Below, piece by piece: positions 18,082-26,861 of a stretch of 64,000 nucleotides of DNA. This DNA is from Martinezella tropici. GTDB lineage: Bacteria; Pseudomonadota; Alphaproteobacteria; Rhizobiales; Rhizobiaceae. The translations under genes and the position numbers were made by a program. Under the pieces are notes generated by a model, which was given only the letters and a program-made list of their open reading frames with translations, was not told the DNA's origin and ran no database searches. The stretch covers positions 726,680 through 790,679 of the forward strand of contig NZ_VNIP01000008.1 in assembly GCF_008370325.1 (NCBI RefSeq), written 5' to 3'. Numbering within the stretch: position 1 is the first letter of the stretch; each line of letters starts with the position of its first letter.

Positions 18082-18131
18082 AGAGCATGATGCCGTCTGA
18101 AAACCGCTTACGCTTTTCGGCATCATGCTCT
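18082..18131. repeat. Rhizobial short palindromic element, 14-bp perfect arms
   Basis: AGAGCATGATGCCG (18082-18095) and its exact complement (18118-18131) flank a 22-base loop containing AAAACCGCTTACGCTTTT. The layout resembles dispersed intergenic palindromes of Rhizobiaceae. One arm overlaps the 3' end of the amidohydrolase gene and supplies its stop codon. It may act as the transcription terminator of that gene. Confidence 0.65.
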
Positions 18132-19358
18132 CCAGCTTTCTGGTGTGAGCAGGTGCGCCCGCGGGTGCATGAAAGTCTGCCTGCCGTTCTTCCAGCCGGC
18201 GATCGGGTGCCGGATCTCGCGAACCAGCGACAACGGATCGGCAGCATCCGCCACAACGATATCCGCCTGCGCGCCTAGCTTTAGGTCATAGCCGCGTCCC
18301 ATCACTCGCGCGGCATTGATAGTGACCATGTCAAAGGCAGTGGCGATGTCTTCATCCCGCGACAGCTGGGCAATGTTGACGAAGAAATTGGCCATGCGGC
18401 CAAGGGAAGCATCCCCAAAGGGGGTGAACGGGTTGAGGACATTGTTTGTCGCGACCGTCACGGCGACCCCGTTGCCTGCCAGCAGCATTGCCGGGGCAAG
18501 GCCGCGCGGGATAAGATGATCCCTGTCCCGGCCAAGCAGGAAGAGATCAGTTGCCGGCAGAATCGTGACCGCGATTCCAGCATCGGCAAGACGCCTGGCG
18601 ATCTCGCCTGCTTCGGAAGACGCCATGGCCGCAAGCTTAGTGGCATGGCCGATGGAGACGCGGCCGCCATAGTTCCGCCGCTTCGTTTCCGCCAGCACGG
18701 CGGGGATTGCGGAGCCCGACGGGTTGAGATCGAAATCGATATGGAAATCGACGTCGACACCATGGCGTTCCGCCAGATCGAAAATGCGGCTGATATGAGC
18801 CTGGGGATCGGGATCGGTATAGGGGCAGCCGCCGATGAGATCCGCTCTGTCGCTGAGCGCATGATCCAGCATGCCCTCCGTCTCGGCCTCGTTGGTCAGT
18901 CCTTCCTGCGCGAAGGCGCAGATCTGGATATCGATCGCCCAGGCATAGGCGCGTTTGATCTGTTTGATTGCCTCGAATGACCGATAACCGGCGCGTGGAT
19001 CGATCTCGACGAAGGTCCGCATCGCCGTGGTGCCGTTGACGATCGCTTTTTCGACCACGCGGGCGGCGCGCGCATGGACGTCCTCGACCGTGAAGGCAGC
19101 TTTTGCCTTGGCGGTTTCGCGGACGGCCTCTTCCAGCGTTCCCTCGCATATGAAGCAGCGGTCGAGGATGCAGGCCTTGTCGAGATGGATGTGGCTGTCG
19201 ACAAAACCGCCGAAGGCGAAGCAGCCGCACATATCGTGACGCGGCGCATCCGCAATCAACTCATGCTCGATCGCGGCAATCCTGCCATCCCTGAGACCGA
19301 TATCGAGGCAACCCTCCCGCTTGGCGATGCGGACATTCGAAATCACCAGATCGAGCAT
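18123..19358 (-). CDS. Amidohydrolase, cytosine-deaminase-like
   Basis: 411 residues from ATG 19358, chosen because GAGG lies 7 bases upstream; an upstream GTG adds 5 residues. The metal-binding HxH is DSHIHLDKA (His56, His58). DFHIDFDLN and SIGHATKLA supply further His ligands, and ATNNVLNPFTPFGD resembles the C-terminal catalytic-Asp region of cytosine-deaminase/ammelide hydrolase types. These enzymes hydrolyse cyclic amidines or amides in the cytoplasm with one divalent metal. Its neighbours (FCD regulator, ABC importer, hydantoin-racemase-like enzyme) point to a ureide or cyclic amide substrate. The last codons and stop lie inside a palindromic element. Confidence 0.85.
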   Translation of the reverse strand: MLDLVISNVRIAKREGCLDIGLRDGRIAAIEHELIADAPRHDMCGCFAFGGFVDSHIHLDKACILDRCFICEGTLEEAVRETAKAKAAFTVEDVHARAARVVEKAIVNGTTAMRTFVEIDPRAGYRSFEAIKQIKRAYAWAIDIQICAFAQEGLTNEAETEGMLDHALSDRADLIGGCPYTDPDPQAHISRIFDLAERHGVDVDFHIDFDLNPSGSAIPAVLAETKRRNYGGRVSIGHATKLAAMASSEAGEIARRLADAGIAVTILPATDLFLLGRDRDHLIPRGLAPAMLLAGNGVAVTVATNNVLNPFTPFGDASLGRMANFFVNIAQLSRDEDIATAFDMVTINAARVMGRGYDLKLGAQADIVVADAADPLSLVREIRHPIAGWKNGRQTFMHPRAHLLTPESWRA

Positions 19359-19495
19359 TAAGCTGCCTCGCACATTGGAGGATGGGATCGCCGTTAGCGG
19401 GCCTGGCCCCAGTAAAAAGGATTTCCGTCATGCGCACTTTTCCCCTTGAACCGATAGGCAGTGATCCGATCGGGACTGTCTGTAAAACAGTCGTC

Positions 19496-20209
19496 TCACC
19501 GCTCGAACGCTTCTTTCAGGCCGAAGCTTTTGCGCTCGCGCAGATCGAGATCGGCTTCGATATGCGCGATGTGATGAAGCATCAGATGGCAGGCCGTGTC
19601 GACATCCTTCTGCTCCAGAGCGGTGATGATGTCGCCGTGCTCGGAATGGCCGCAGCTGGAGACGCTCGACTGTCCGTAGAGCGCGATCACCAATGACGAG
19701 CGGGCGACAAGCTCTTCCATGAAGCGCTGCATGATAAGATTGCCGGAAATGGCCGCCACCATCAGATGGAAATCGCCAGAAGCCTTGATCTCGGCCCGGC
19801 GGGCGGACTGGCCGCGCTCGCCCATCAGGCGGCCTTCTTCCAAGAGAAGCTGTCTGAGCTGCCTGAGCTGAACCGGGGTGATCCGCTCGGCTGCCGATTT
19901 CAATATGCCCGGCTCCACCAGGCGGCGCGCGGCGAATATCTGCCTGGCCTCCTCGGGCGATGGATAGGCGACGAAAGCGCCTCTATTCTTTTCGACGCTG
20001 ACGAGACCCTCATAGGAAAGCGCCTGCAAGGCGGCGCGCGCCAGGGTCCGGCTGACATTGAACAGGCCGCCGACATCGCTCTCGGACAGCTTCGTGCCGG
20101 GTGCAAGCCTGCGTTCGACGATCGCGTCGCGAATGGCGTCACGGATCTGCTGTACGCCTGTCTCTGTAGAATCGATGGGTGTCAGAAGCCCGTCTGCTGA
20201 AGAATTCAT
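19496..20209 (-). CDS. GntR-family regulator with FCD domain
   Basis: 237 residues: an N-terminal winged helix (about 20-85; KLSESDVGGLFNVSRTLARAAL) and a C-terminal FCD domain with candidate metal His residues (DFHLMVAAISGN, CHLMLHHIAHIE). It is divergent from the polyamine-type ABC operon and lies upstream of the amidohydrolase gene on the same strand. A perfect 12-bp palindrome (20293-20304) in the intergenic region is its likely operator. It probably controls both transporter and amidohydrolase genes. Confidence 0.88.
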   Translation of the reverse strand: MNSSADGLLTPIDSTETGVQQIRDAIRDAIVERRLAPGTKLSESDVGGLFNVSRTLARAALQALSYEGLVSVEKNRGAFVAYPSPEEARQIFAARRLVEPGILKSAAERITPVQLRQLRQLLLEEGRLMGERGQSARRAEIKASGDFHLMVAAISGNLIMQRFMEELVARSSLVIALYGQSSVSSCGHSEHGDIITALEQKDVDTACHLMLHHIAHIEADLDLRERKSFGLKEAFER

Positions 20210-20292
20210 TTTCGGTTACCTGAATGGTCGCTAAAAATGATAGCTGGTTTCGGGCCGAAGTTAAACGAAATCTTATGCAAAGACGACGCTAA

Positions 20293-20304
20293 ATTGTATA
20301 CAAT
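20293..20304. promoter_or_regulatory. Predicted GntR/FCD operator ATTGTATACAAT
   Basis: A perfect 12-bp palindrome with the TTGTATACAA core common for FCD-type GntR proteins. It lies 84 bp before the regulator's start and about 170 bp before the ABC ATPase start, so it can control both directions. The assignment to the adjacent regulator is inferred. Confidence 0.6.
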
Positions 20305-20476
20305 AATTTGCACAAATCGAGCACAATAGCCTATTTGGTGAGCAGATACCGGATTGCCTACAGAAAGGCAGAAACTCCTTGTCTCCGGAATAAGGCAAAT
20401 ATCTCAGCAATTTAGAGCACCGCAGCGAAACTGGCACGATTGATGCAGTGTCTTTCCCAAACCAAAGGGGAAGATG

Positions 20477-21565
20477 ATGTCGAAAGCGGCAGAGATCGAT
20501 ATAGTGTCCGTTTCGAAGGTCTACGGGGCCACCACGGCTGTTCATGCGATCAGTCTGAAAATACCGGCAGGCTCCTATTGCTGCTTCCTTGGTCCCTCCG
20601 GCTGCGGCAAGACCTCGACGCTACGCATGATCGCGGGGCATGAAGGCATTTCCTCCGGCGACGTCCGCCTTGGAAATACCGTGGTGACGGACTTCCCGCC
20701 CGCCAAGCGCGGCACGGCGATGATGTTTCAGTCTTACGCGCTGTTTCCCCATCTCGACCTCATCGACAACGTGGCTTTCAGCCTGAAGATGAAGGGTGTT
20801 GCAAAGGATGAGCGTCGCGCCAAGGCGCTCGAAATGCTGAAGCTCATGCAGATGGAAGCCTATGCGACCCGGCGCCCGGCGCAGCTTTCAGGCGGTCAGC
20901 AGCAGCGGGTCGCGCTGGCACGCGCCTTGATCACCGATCCGGAAGCGCTGTTGCTCGACGAGCCGCTGTCGGCGCTCGACCCATTCCTGAAGATCCGCAT
21001 GCGCGCCGAGCTGAAGAAGCTGCAGAAGACATTGGGCATCACCTTCGTCCATGTCACGCACAGCCAGGAAGAGGCGATGGCGCTTGCCGATATCATGGTC
21101 ATCATGAATGACGGGCGGATCGAGCAGGCCGCCTCGCCACGGGAGGTCTTCGAGCATCCCGCAACGGCTTTCGTCGCCCGCTTCATGGGCGACCACAACG
21201 TCCTGTCGGGCCGGGTAACCTCGAGCGAAGACGGCCTCGTCACCATGGCCGTGCCGGAAGGGCAGGGCTTTTCCGTAAGAGGAACGGGGCGCCAGACCGG
21301 CGAAGCCGTGGATATCGCCATCCGCACCGATCGTGTCCGGCTTTCGCAATCTGACGGTAAAGGCCTCGGCTTCAACGGCGTGGTCTCCAATGTCGAATAT
21401 CGCGGTGCGACGCTGAAGATCACCGTTATCGGAGCAGGAAGCGACGATTTCACGGTGATCGCAAGCAACGACGATGACGCCGCCAAATCCATAGCGGTCG
21501 GCGATGCCGTCTCATTGAGCTGGGCTCAGGAGGACGCGATCCTTCTCGGCCGTATGTCCGCATGA
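20477..21565 (+). CDS. ABC transporter ATPase, PotA/spermidine-putrescine type
   Basis: A 362-residue ATPase with Walker A GPSGCGKTS near residues 39-47, Q-loop MMFQSYALFPH, signature LSGGQQQR, Walker B DEPLSALD and a C-terminal TOBE domain (about 280-355). Two ATGs are adjacent (20474 and 20477); the second has better spacing from AAGGGG. It is the first gene of an operon of ATPase, binding protein, two permeases and racemase. The type imports polyamines, opines or small amino compounds. Confidence 0.9.
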   Translation: MSKAAEIDIVSVSKVYGATTAVHAISLKIPAGSYCCFLGPSGCGKTSTLRMIAGHEGISSGDVRLGNTVVTDFPPAKRGTAMMFQSYALFPHLDLIDNVAFSLKMKGVAKDERRAKALEMLKLMQMEAYATRRPAQLSGGQQQRVALARALITDPEALLLDEPLSALDPFLKIRMRAELKKLQKTLGITFVHVTHSQEEAMALADIMVIMNDGRIEQAASPREVFEHPATAFVARFMGDHNVLSGRVTSSEDGLVTMAVPEGQGFSVRGTGRQTGEAVDIAIRTDRVRLSQSDGKGLGFNGVVSNVEYRGATLKITVIGAGSDDFTVIASNDDDAAKSIAVGDAVSLSWAQEDAILLGRMSA

Positions 21566-21597
21566 AAATCTGAAGCATCAAAAAAAGGGGAACTGAC

Positions 21598-22896
21598 ATG
21601 ACGACTGAAACCAAGACTACCAAGACGACGAAAGGCATTTCCCGCCGCTCGCTGCTGAAGACCGGCGCTGCCGCTCTCGGCGCCATGGCAGGCTCCGGCG
21701 CCATCACCGGCTTTCCGACCATCTGGGCGCAATCGAACATCACGCTGCGCCAGTTCGGCACCGGCGTTTCGAACATCAATGCCATTGCTGAGAAGTGCAA
21801 GGCGGATCTTGGCATTACGCTCGAGATGACCGCGACCGATTCCGATGCCGCCGCACAGCGGGCCGTGACGCAGCCGAACAGCTACGATATCGCCGACATC
21901 GAATACTGGATCGCCAAGAAGGTTTTCCCGACCGGCGTCATGCAGCCGATGGACGTCAAGAAGCTCAAATATTACGACAAGATCGTGCCGCTCTTCATCA
22001 ACGGCAAGCTGAAGCCCGACAGCGTCATCGCGCAGGGCACGGCGCCGCACACGGTGGGCTTTGTCGAAGGGCAGGGCTCGAAGAAATTCGCCAAGGAGCC
22101 GACGCAGTGGATGACGATGGTTCCGACCATCTACAACGCCGATACGCTCGGCATTCGTCCCGATCTCACGGGTCGTCCGATCAACAGCTGGGCCGACATT
22201 CTCGATCCGGCCTTCAAGGGCAAGACCGCGATCCTCAATATCCCGTCCATCGGCATCATGGACGCCGCGATGATCATGGAAGCCGCCGGCAAGATCAAAT
22301 ATGCCGACAAAGGCAACATGACAAAGGCGGAAATCGACAAGACCATCGACTTCCTGATCAAGACCAAGGGCGATGGCCAGTTCCGCGCTTTCTGGAAGTC
22401 CTTCGACGAAAGCGTCAACCTGATGGCATCGGGCGAAGTGGTCATTCAGTCCATGTGGTCGCCGGCGGTTGCCGCCGTCCGCTCGAAGGGCATTGCCTGC
22501 ACCTTCCAGCCGCTCAAGGAAGGCTATCGCGCCTGGGGCGGCGGCCTCGGCCTCGCCTCGCATCTCAAGGGTGCGCAGCTCGATGCGGCTTATGAGTATA
22601 TCAACTGGTACACCTCGGGCTGGGTCGGCGGCTATCTCAACCGCCAGGGTTACTATTCCGCCTGCATGGAAACGGCCAAGCAGTTCATGTCGGCCGACGA
22701 ATGGGGCTATTGGATCGAGGGCAAGCCGGCGCAGGGCGATATCCTCTCTCCAGAAGGCAAGGTGATGGAGAAGGCGGGCGCCGTTCGCGATGGCGGCTCC
22801 TTCGAAACCCGCATGGGTGCCGTCGCCTGCTGGAACTCGGTCATGGATGAGGACCGCTACATGGTTCGTCGCTGGAACGAATTCATCGCTGCCTAA
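21598..22896 (+). CDS. Periplasmic binding protein with Tat signal, PotD-like
   Basis: A 432-residue protein. A twin-arginine signal (SRRSLLKTGAAALGAMAG, residues about 16-33) shows export in folded form through the Tat system, ending near WAQ at about 45. The mature part is a family-1 type binding protein related to spermidine/putrescine-binding PotD. It delivers substrate to the two permeases encoded next. A stable hairpin follows the gene. Confidence 0.88.
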   Translation: MTTETKTTKTTKGISRRSLLKTGAAALGAMAGSGAITGFPTIWAQSNITLRQFGTGVSNINAIAEKCKADLGITLEMTATDSDAAAQRAVTQPNSYDIADIEYWIAKKVFPTGVMQPMDVKKLKYYDKIVPLFINGKLKPDSVIAQGTAPHTVGFVEGQGSKKFAKEPTQWMTMVPTIYNADTLGIRPDLTGRPINSWADILDPAFKGKTAILNIPSIGIMDAAMIMEAAGKIKYADKGNMTKAEIDKTIDFLIKTKGDGQFRAFWKSFDESVNLMASGEVVIQSMWSPAVAAVRSKGIACTFQPLKEGYRAWGGGLGLASHLKGAQLDAAYEYINWYTSGWVGGYLNRQGYYSACMETAKQFMSADEWGYWIEGKPAQGDILSPEGKVMEKAGAVRDGGSFETRMGAVACWNSVMDEDRYMVRRWNEFIAA

Positions 22897-22913
22897 GCTG
22901 CGATCGATCATTT

Positions 22914-22940
22914 CCTCTCCCCTTTAAAAACGGGGAGAGG
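22914..22940 (+). terminator. Intercistronic 9-bp hairpin after the binding-protein gene
   Basis: CCTCTCCCC and GGGGAGAGG pair perfectly around a 9-base loop, 17 bp past the binding-protein stop and 25 bp before the permease start. No T-run follows, so partial termination or mRNA stabilisation is more likely than full termination. Confidence 0.55.
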
Positions 22941-22965
22941 ATCCTACCAATGGAGAGGCCGGACC

Positions 22966-23877
22966 ATGGCGACAATCGCTTCCTCGGATGCGGAGCAGGA
23001 AACTCAGAAGCCCGGGCGTGGATTTGCCGTACCCGGCTGGGCCGTCGCCTATCTGCAGGCAACGCCGCTGTTTCTCATTCTCGGCTTCTTCTTCCTGTTG
23101 CCGATCGCCATGATCGGCATCGTCAGTTTCTGGGATTATGATTTCGCTGGCCTCTATCCGGCATTCCTGACCACGAATTACACCGATACGCTCGGTTCGT
23201 GGGTTACATGGAAAACCTACCTCAACACATTGAAATTCACCGCGATCGTCTGGGCACTGACGCTCTTCATCGGCTTCTGGGTCGCCTATTTCCTGGCTTT
23301 CCATATCCGCCGCACCTCGACGCAGATGATCCTTTTTCTCGTCTGCACCGTGCCGTTCATGACGTCCAACATCATCCGCATGATCTCGTGGATACCGGTG
23401 CTCGGGCGCAACGGGCTGGTCAATTCGACGCTGATCGAGATGGGTCTCATTCCAAAGCCGATCGAATGGCTGCTCTATTCCGATTTCGCCGTCGTGCTGG
23501 CTATGGTCCACCTCTATACGCTGTTCATGGTGACGCCGATCTTCAATACGCTGATGCGTATCGACCGCTCGCTGTTCGAGGCCGCGCGCGATGCCGGCGC
23601 CAGCGGCTGGCAGGTGTTGTGGAACGTCGTCATTCCGCTTGCCAAGCCCGGCATGGCGATTGGCAGCATCTTCGTCGTCACGCTCGTCATGGCTGATTTT
23701 TCCACCGTCCAGGTGATGTCCGGCGGCCAGAGTGCTTCCATCGCCTTGATGATGAAGAACCAGATGTCGCTGCTGCAATATCCGGCGGCAGCCGCCAATG
23801 CGGTGGTGCTGCTGATCGTCGTGCTGCTGATGGTCGCCGCCATCCTGCGCATCGTCGATATCCGCAAGGAGCTTTGA
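22966..23877 (+). CDS. ABC transporter permease, PotB type
   Basis: 303 residues with six membrane helices after a ~25-residue cytoplasmic N-terminus. The EAA loop is FEAARDAGASGWQVLWNVVI. A CTVPFMTSNIIRMISWIPVLG segment is typical for PotB/HisM-like permeases of this class. A ribosome site (GGAGAGG) lies about 8 bases upstream. One base separates it from the next permease gene. Confidence 0.9.
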   Translation: MATIASSDAEQETQKPGRGFAVPGWAVAYLQATPLFLILGFFFLLPIAMIGIVSFWDYDFAGLYPAFLTTNYTDTLGSWVTWKTYLNTLKFTAIVWALTLFIGFWVAYFLAFHIRRTSTQMILFLVCTVPFMTSNIIRMISWIPVLGRNGLVNSTLIEMGLIPKPIEWLLYSDFAVVLAMVHLYTLFMVTPIFNTLMRIDRSLFEAARDAGASGWQVLWNVVIPLAKPGMAIGSIFVVTLVMADFSTVQVMSGGQSASIALMMKNQMSLLQYPAAAANAVVLLIVVLLMVAAILRIVDIRKEL

Positions 23878-23878
23878 G

Positions 23879-24700
23879 ATGAATCGCGAAAAGCGCAGCC
23901 TGGAATTCTACATCCTGGCGATCTTCTTCACCATTTTCGTGTTGTTTCTCTATGGCCCGCTATCGGCAGTCGTCATCCTGTCCTTCCAAGGGCCGGATGG
24001 CGGCCTGACGTTCCCGTTGAACGGCGTGTCGCTGCATTGGTTCGCCAATCTTTTCGAGAAGCAGGCGGTCGGAGATTTCGGTGCCTCGTTCCAGCGGTCG
24101 CTGATACTCGGCGTGATGGTCATGATCGTGACTGTCGTCGTGTCGCTGCTGGCGGGGCTCGCCTTTCGCCGCCGCTTTCGCGGATCGACATTCCTGTTCT
24201 ACGCGACGGTTGCGAGCCTTGTCGTACCATCCATCATCATTTCGCTTGGGATCGGCGTGGTCTTCCAGCAGGGCGGTCTTGCGCCAGCCTGGTATTCTTC
24301 GGCCTTCGGCGCGCATCTGACCTGGACTTTGCCCTTCGGCGTGCTGATCATGTTCGCAGTCTTCAACCGGTTTTCGCCGGCCTATGAGGAAGCCGCCCGT
24401 GATCTCGGCGCCAGCCCCTGGCAGACGTTCCGCCATGTCGTGCTGCCGATGATCGCACCGAGCCTGATCGGCGTCGGCCTGTTCGGCTTTACGCTGTCCT
24501 ATGACGAGTTCGCTCGCACCTTGATGACGTCAGGCACCTACAACACCCTCCCGCTCGAAGTCTACGGGATGACGACGAACGTCACGACGCCAGTGCTCTA
24601 TGCGCTCGGAACGGTGACGACGCTCTTTTCCTTCACTATCATCCTGCTGGCGCTTGCAGTCATGACCATGCTCGGCCGCCGCCAAGCCAAGAAAAGTTGA
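23879..24700 (+). CDS. ABC transporter permease, PotC type
   Basis: 273 residues with six membrane helices and the EAA motif YEEAARDLGASPWQTFRHVV. Together with the preceding permease it forms the channel of the polyamine-type importer. Its stop is 4 bp before the racemase-like gene, showing tight coupling of transport and catabolism. Confidence 0.9.
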   Translation: MNREKRSLEFYILAIFFTIFVLFLYGPLSAVVILSFQGPDGGLTFPLNGVSLHWFANLFEKQAVGDFGASFQRSLILGVMVMIVTVVVSLLAGLAFRRRFRGSTFLFYATVASLVVPSIIISLGIGVVFQQGGLAPAWYSSAFGAHLTWTLPFGVLIMFAVFNRFSPAYEEAARDLGASPWQTFRHVVLPMIAPSLIGVGLFGFTLSYDEFARTLMTSGTYNTLPLEVYGMTTNVTTPVLYALGTVTTLFSFTIILLALAVMTMLGRRQAKKS

Positions 24701-24704
24701 GATC

Positions 24705-25448
24705 ATGCGCCTGCTGCTCGTTAATCCGAATACGACCGTTTCCATGACGGAGAAGGCGGCAGTCGCCGCGCGAGCCGTTGCAAGCGCAGGCACCGAGATC
24801 ATCACCGCCACCTCGCAAATGGGGCCGGCTTCGATCGAGGGCTATTACGATGGAGCGCTAGCTGTACCCGGCATGCTGCGCGAACTGAGGGAGAGGCAGG
24901 CGGCGGGCTATGACGCGGCCATCATCTGCTGCTTCGACGACACAGGCCTGGAAGCTGCCCGCATGTTTTGTGACGTTCCCGTCGTCGGGCTCTGCGAGTC
25001 CGCTGTTGCGACCGCCGGCTTTCTCGCGCAGCGCTTCAGCGTGGTGACGACGCTCGAGCGTTCGCGTATCCTCATCGACAACCTCGTCCAGCGCTACGGC
25101 ATGGGCGCGCGGGCGAAGGTTCGAGCTTCAGACATTCCCGTTCTCGAGCTCGAGGACCCGTCTTCCGGCGCGATCGGAAAACTGCGGGCGGAAATCGAAC
25201 GCGCGCTTGCGGAGGATGGGGCGGAGGCAATCGTACTCGGCTGTGCCGGCATGACGGATCTCGCAAGAGAATTGCAATCGATCTACGGCGTCCCGGTCGT
25301 GGACGGTGTCGCCGCGGCGGTCAAGCAGGCCGAGGCCCTGGTGTCCCTGGGTCTGTCCACCAGCAAACGCAGTTCCTATGCCTCGCCGTTACCCAAGCCG
25401 TTCTCGGGAGCAATGCAGGACTTTGCGCCCGTGGCGCTGTCGGCTTGA
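24705..25448 (+). CDS. Asp/Glu/hydantoin racemase family protein
   Basis: 247 residues with the two catalytic cysteines of the family in place: IICCFDDTGL (Cys75/Cys76) and VLGCAGMTDL (Cys180). The N-terminus LLLVNPNTTVSMT is characteristic of hydantoin racemase (HyuE)-like enzymes, which invert 5-substituted hydantoins by two-base deprotonation. It is the last gene of the PotABCD-like operon. With the divergent amidohydrolase it suggests use of a chiral cyclic ureide, allantoin-like or hydantoin-like. The actual substrate is unknown. Confidence 0.87.
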   Translation: MRLLLVNPNTTVSMTEKAAVAARAVASAGTEIITATSQMGPASIEGYYDGALAVPGMLRELRERQAAGYDAAIICCFDDTGLEAARMFCDVPVVGLCESAVATAGFLAQRFSVVTTLERSRILIDNLVQRYGMGARAKVRASDIPVLELEDPSSGAIGKLRAEIERALAEDGAEAIVLGCAGMTDLARELQSIYGVPVVDGVAAAVKQAEALVSLGLSTSKRSSYASPLPKPFSGAMQDFAPVALSA

Positions 25449-25526
25449 CTTTATCGCGATCCAGTATTGCACCCTGCGGTAAACGCTCCGCCTTGCGGAT
25501 GGCGCATCTCGGCCGCGGGGACTACA

Positions 25527-26846
25527 ATGCCCCCGCAAAGAACGAGAGTCGAGGATTTGGCACAAAGAGCTGGCAAAGCTGACCTTCCCCTGCATGGCGG
25601 CCGTGTACCGCGCTGGCTTGGAGACCGGATGACGCGCCTAGGTGCCGTCATCACCGAGGCGGTCGTGCAGCATTATGGCCGCGACGAGCTGTTTCGTCGT
25701 CTCGCCAATCCCTTTTGGTTTCAGTCTTTCGGCGCCGTCATGGGCATGGATTGGCATTCCTCGGGGATCACGATAAGCGTTCTTGGTGCCTTGAAGCGCG
25801 GCCTGACGCCGCTCTCCAGCGAACTCGGCATCCATGTCTGCGGCGGCCGTGGCGCGCAGTCGCGCAAGACGCCGGGCGAACTGGTTGATATCGGCAATCG
25901 CGTTGGCATCGACGGCGCGTCGCTCGCCACCAAGAGCCGGCTGATCGCGAAAGTGGATAGCGCAGCCGTGCAGGATGGCTTCGATCTCTACCTGCATGGC
26001 TTCATCGTCGCGGATGATGGCAAATGGGTCGTCATCCAGCAGGGCATGAATGGCGAACGCCGGCAGGCGCGGCGCTATCACTGGTTATCCGAAGGCCTCA
26101 CGAGCTTTCTGGATTCACCCCACGCAGCCATCGAAGGGCGCGAGCAGGGCGAGATCATCAATCTCGCCGATCGACGTGCGGAGCGTTCCCGCAGCGAACA
26201 GCTCGATTTGCTCGCTTCGCTCGGTCCGGATGGAATTATTCGTGAATTCAATGCACTGGAGAGACAAGCTGAAGTAAATAATAAAATCGAGCTTCAGCCG
26301 ACGTTGCCCTATCTTATCATGCCGGCCCATCATGACGTGCGCGAAGAAGATGTGAACATGCGGCGTTTGCATGGAAACCTTGCCGCCGCGGCCGACCGTG
26401 GTCCGGTCGATTTCCAGGAATTGCTGCTGACGCCCGGCGTCGGCGCCAGAACGGTCAAGGCTTTGGCGATGGTCGCCGAAGTCGTGCATGGCGCGCCATG
26501 CCGTTTTTCCGATCCTGCGCGCTTTTCCCTCGCCCATGGCGGCAAGGACCGGCATCCTTTTCCGGTGCCGCTGAAGGTCTATGATGAGACGATCAGCGTG
26601 ATGAAATCGGCGGTCAGGAAGGGCCGCCTCGGCCGCGACGAGGAATTGTCGGCTCTCAAGCGTCTGGATGATCAGTCGAGAATACTGGAGCGCTATGTCA
26701 CCGGCCCCGATCTCAAGGAGATCGTCGCCGGCGAGTTCGACCGCTCCTACTCCTATGGCGGCCGCAGCGTTTTCGGCTGGGAGCCTCCGTCCGAAGATGA
26801 CGGCGATCACATCGAACCAGACCAATTCCGCTCCCGGAAAAGCTGA
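25527..26846 (+). CDS. DUF763 domain protein
   Basis: 439 residues from ATG 25527, with a GGGG stretch about 6 bases before; the frame is open to 25467. The hallmark N-terminal motif KADLPLHGGRVPRWLGDRM identifies DUF763, a family found in archaea and scattered bacteria. Other features are a CGGRGAQSRKTP segment, a WVVIQQGMN strand, and a helix-hairpin-helix-like TPGVGARTVKALAMVAEVVHG (about 312-332) that would suit DNA binding. A nuclease or DNA-related role has been suggested for the family but is unproven. It is transcribed alone, 78 bp after the racemase gene. Confidence 0.82.
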   Translation: MPPQRTRVEDLAQRAGKADLPLHGGRVPRWLGDRMTRLGAVITEAVVQHYGRDELFRRLANPFWFQSFGAVMGMDWHSSGITISVLGALKRGLTPLSSELGIHVCGGRGAQSRKTPGELVDIGNRVGIDGASLATKSRLIAKVDSAAVQDGFDLYLHGFIVADDGKWVVIQQGMNGERRQARRYHWLSEGLTSFLDSPHAAIEGREQGEIINLADRRAERSRSEQLDLLASLGPDGIIREFNALERQAEVNNKIELQPTLPYLIMPAHHDVREEDVNMRRLHGNLAAAADRGPVDFQELLLTPGVGARTVKALAMVAEVVHGAPCRFSDPARFSLAHGGKDRHPFPVPLKVYDETISVMKSAVRKGRLGRDEELSALKRLDDQSRILERYVTGPDLKEIVAGEFDRSYSYGGRSVFGWEPPSEDDGDHIEPDQFRSRKS

Positions 26847-26861
26847 TCAAAACCATCGGGC

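Noticed and set aside
21526..22911. 461-codon minus-strand open frame
   Set aside because: It is antisense to the Tat-exported binding protein gene. The translation is Asp/Arg/His-rich without domains.
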